Assembly (NCBI GenBank): GCA_016931935.1
Contig: JAFGDW010000369.1
Location: 1-64,000 of the forward strand
Direction: 5' to 3'
Origin: Candidatus Zhuqueibacterota bacterium
GTDB taxonomy: Bacteria > Zhuqueibacterota > Zhuqueibacteria > Thermofontimicrobiales > Thiofontviventaceae
Length of the DNA stretch: 64,000 nt
Shown here: piece after piece, positions 62,176 through 64,000 of the stretch
Layout: every line of letters begins with the position of its first letter
Numbering within the stretch: position 1 is the stretch's first letter
Notes under the pieces: model-generated
Databases searched by the model: none
Seen by the model: only the letters and a program-made list of their open reading frames with translations
What the model was told of the DNA's origin: nothing
Translations under genes and position numbers: made by a program

Positions 62176-63036
62176 TTATTTTTGGGCATTGGGTACAACA
62201 ATTTTATTCAGCCAATTTACAAATTCAAGCTGTCGGATGGAGTCAACAAGCAGATCATCGCCAATTGCCAACTGCCAGCGCAGGTCTTTTCTATCCGGAT
62301 TTGCTGCCAGCGTCTTGAGTTTTTCAACGTATTGAATCATATCATCATGATTTTGAAATAGGCCCTGCTTTATCAGCCGCGCTTCTCTGGCGACAATCAA
62401 ACATGCCACTTCATGAAGATTGTATTCAGGGTGATATTGCGTCGCCCAGAACACACCATTTTTATGTGTCACTGCCACAGCCTGAACATTAGTAAAATCG
62501 TTAGATGCAAGATGCAACGCGCCATTCGACAGTTGCGTAATTTCATCATCATGACTAATAAATCCCTCAAACGCCTGCGGTTTGCCTTCAAACATCGGAT
62601 GCTTTCGTCCGTTGTCCGTCAGGAATATTTTTCTGGCGACACCCATTTCTCTGCCTTTGGGATTGGGCTTTACTTCTCCGCCAGCGACGTAAACCGCAAC
62701 CTGCGCCGCCCAACAACTGCCAAATTGGGGGACGCCAAGTTCATAACCCAATTGGGCTACTTCTAACATTGTTGTGACGCGCTTGTCGTCAGTATGATAG
62801 ACCGTCAGATTGCAACCGGGCCACAAAATGGCGTCATATTCCTTTACGCCATCGCGATCTGGCGCAACAACGCCAGGGTCGCTAGTGTAGAAAATGTCAC
62901 ACTGCGCATCAGGCAAATGCTGGCATGTCATGTCAGCATAAAGCTGCCCTGCGAGCGTCATGCCAACGGTATCAAATTGTTCTCTACTCGCTTCGGGATA
63001 TCCATCAAGAATTAAGAATCGTAAAGGTTTTGACAT
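62176..63036 (-). CDS. Class I glutamine amidotransferase-like protein
   Basis: A 286-residue cytoplasmic protein. The nucleophile Cys108 is in FGSCWAAQ, and the second active-site region is QYHPEYN with the catalytic His and Glu, so the triad is intact. The fold is that of GMP-synthase-type or gamma-glutamyl hydrolase-like GATases. It stands without a partner synthetase domain and may act on its own or with the HAD enzyme beside it. It is in a tight minus-strand operon with 12- and 17-base gaps on its two sides. Confidence 0.83.
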   Translation of the reverse strand: MSKPLRFLILDGYPEASREQFDTVGMTLAGQLYADMTCQHLPDAQCDIFYTSDPGVVAPDRDGVKEYDAILWPGCNLTVYHTDDKRVTTMLEVAQLGYELGVPQFGSCWAAQVAVYVAGGEVKPNPKGREMGVARKIFLTDNGRKHPMFEGKPQAFEGFISHDDEITQLSNGALHLASNDFTNVQAVAVTHKNGVFWATQYHPEYNLHEVACLIVAREARLIKQGLFQNHDDMIQYVEKLKTLAANPDRKDLRWQLAIGDDLLVDSIRQLEFVNWLNKIVVPNAQK

Positions 63037-63053
63037 ATTACTTTCTCAATATT

Positions 63054-63815
63054 TTATTTGTTGTTCAGGTTATCAATAATCTGTTCAAGTTTGCTGTAAT
63101 CGCTAAACCTGGCATCGGCTTTTGTATGCTCACTGCCACGATTGATTGCAGCCGTGCACAGTACAGCGCGAGCGCCCAGCCTTTTGGGGCCGAGAATATC
63201 GTTATGTTCTCTATCACCAATATGGACAATCTCGCCGGGTTCAACATTCAGTTTCTGACAAACCGTTTCAAAAACAATTGGCTCGGGTTTCGAATGACCG
63301 ACTTCATCGGAGAATACAAAAACATCAAAATAGTCCAGCAGTCCTTCGCCTTCGAGTAGAGTGCGGAGCGCGCGGCCGGGGCTGAAAATGGCGTCGGAAA
63401 TAACGGCCAATCTGTATTTTTTCGCCAATGCTTTTATCGCATTGTGCACTCCGTTGACAAAATCAGGCCGGAATTCAAGCTCCATCTCTTCGTGCAGTCT
63501 GATCAATTCCTGCATCTCGAAATCGGGGAGAGTTTTACCCAAACCCTTGAATAAAATTGCTAACCTTGCTTGCACAGACCAAGTGACGAATTGATCGTGC
63601 CACACTTTGCGGAATGCGGCGTCCGCGGTGTCATATGCGGTGCATACTGTTTCGTATGAGATTGGCTCATGTTTGTTTATAAATTGATGGACAAGTTTTC
63701 GGCGTTCAACACGCTTGGGCGGTCGTCCGGCTTGCTTACGTTTCGGTTCATCTGAATCGTCAATGAAAACGGTGTCCCACAGGTCGAATGTGATCACTTT
63801 TATGATGTTGGACAT
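63054..63815 (-). CDS. HAD superfamily hydrolase
   Basis: A 253-residue protein. Motif I here is TFDLWDTVFIDDSD: the nucleophile Asp is present, while the usual second Asp is Trp-Asp (DLWDT), the common haloacid dehalogenase pattern. Motif II is LAVISDAIFSPG, and motif III/IV includes HSKPEPIVF and HIGDREHNDILGPKRLG. It resembles 2-haloacid dehalogenase or phosphoglycolate phosphatase relatives (HAD-IA). It contains a basic stretch (KRKQAGRPPKRVERRK) near residue 25, unusual for the family. The start ATG follows GAGGAACGCCAACCA. Confidence 0.85.
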   Translation of the reverse strand: MSNIIKVITFDLWDTVFIDDSDEPKRKQAGRPPKRVERRKLVHQFINKHEPISYETVCTAYDTADAAFRKVWHDQFVTWSVQARLAILFKGLGKTLPDFEMQELIRLHEEMELEFRPDFVNGVHNAIKALAKKYRLAVISDAIFSPGRALRTLLEGEGLLDYFDVFVFSDEVGHSKPEPIVFETVCQKLNVEPGEIVHIGDREHNDILGPKRLGARAVLCTAAINRGSEHTKADARFSDYSKLEQIIDNLNNK

Positions 63816-63836
63816 TGGTTGGCGTTCCTCTTTCTT

Positions 63837-64000
63837 TTATAATAATTGTTGAATGATTTTCAATACATCTCCCTTTTCCACTTTACGTGGATTCAGCGGA
63901 CAGCACGGATCTTCGAGTGCATAATCTTCGATACGTTGCGCATCAATTGCCGGAATGGAAAAGCTTTTCAAATTTACCGGCATATTGAGTGAAATTAGCC
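63837..64000 (-). CDS. Iron-containing alcohol dehydrogenase, C-terminal part (runs off the window)
   Basis: The reverse strand from the window edge reads 53 codons to a TAA at 63837-63839. The tail LEDPCCPLNPRKVEKGDVL matches the conserved ending (ALxDPCTPTNPR-type) of the group III iron-dependent alcohol dehydrogenases, which reduce aldehydes such as lactaldehyde or butanal with NAD(P)H. The stop is 21 bases before the HAD gene start, so it is the first visible gene of the operon. Only the C-terminus is seen; the substrate cannot be said. If it is lactaldehyde reductase, that would fit fucose breakdown. Confidence 0.75.
   Translation of the reverse strand, partial: LISLNMPVNLKSFSIPAIDAQRIEDYALEDPCCPLNPRKVEKGDVLKIIQQLL

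Noticed and set aside
1-64000. CRISPR array, tRNA, rRNA, phage or transposase gene
   Set aside because: No regularly spaced direct repeats, no cloverleaf or rRNA segments and no integrase or transposase motifs were found by reading the sequence.

Overview
The window reads as a chromosome segment from a member of the Fibrobacterota-Chlorobiota-Bacteroidota side of the tree. Calditrichota, KSB1-like or Ignavibacteria-like lineages are the best guess. The inference rests on four large secreted proteins that end in a type A type-IX-secretion sorting domain with the 'NYPNPFNP' signature typical of those phyla, on lipoprotein signal peptides, on gene starts with AGGAG-type ribosome sites (including some GTG and TTG starts), and on the absence of SusC/SusD genes. 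No rRNA, tRNA, CRISPR array, phage gene or transposase gene was seen.

Almost all of it is one long carbohydrate-scavenging region read on the + strand (about 0.1-58.5 kb), followed by a minus-strand operon (58.5-64 kb). Region by region: 0.1-7.8 kb, a secreted endonuclease/phosphatase-fold protein, an organophosphate-type MFS importer, a URO-D-superfamily protein, a PKD/BACON/SUMF1 lipoprotein, and a sodium:solute symporter with two tiny membrane proteins. 7.8-16.8 kb: GH29 fucosidase lipoprotein, first FG-GAP/UnbV protein with sorting domain, Tat-exported putative barrel hydrolase, GH20 hexosaminidase lipoprotein, an MtaA-like methyltransferase/URO-D protein and a hydroxypyruvate-isomerase-like TIM barrel. 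16.8-23.3 kb: a tandem pair of PHP (CehA/McbA-like) proteins, bracketed by related double-hairpin repeats, and an M23 peptidase. 23.3-34.4 kb: acetyl-xylan-esterase-like protein, GH115 alpha-glucuronidase, symporter, GH2 beta-glucuronidase-like enzyme and a nitrilase fusion, which together look like a uronic-acid module. 34.5-44.7 kb: second FG-GAP/UnbV protein, secreted metallo-beta-lactamase-fold protein followed by a decayed sorting-domain relic, GH130, symporter, FAD oxidoreductase and third FG-GAP/UnbV protein. 44.9-52.4 kb: an importer plus a GlpA-like/GlpB-like oxidoreductase pair, then a GH38 alpha-mannosidase. 52.9-58.5 kb: purple-acid-phosphatase-like protein with sorting domain, a PpiC/SurA-like lipoprotein, a HAD phosphatase and an inositol-monophosphatase-family enzyme. 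Minus strand: C-terminus of an iron alcohol dehydrogenase, HAD hydrolase, class I glutamine amidotransferase, RpiR regulator and a GH63-like glucosidase.

Taken together the enzymes could strip fucose, HexNAc, mannose and (acetylated) glucuronic-acid-bearing side chains from complex glycans outside the cytoplasm, import small sugars through three SSS symporters and two MFS permeases, and finish breakdown inside with enzymes that lack signal peptides (GH2, GH130, isomerase, oxidoreductases). Paralogues recur along the region (3 SSS, 2 MFS, 2 URO-D, 3 FG-GAP/UnbV, 2 PHP), suggesting growth by duplication. The least explained parts are the FG-GAP/UnbV secreted proteins, the PHP pair, a shared 'SDDG' accessory domain, and several families of hairpin-forming intergenic repeats.
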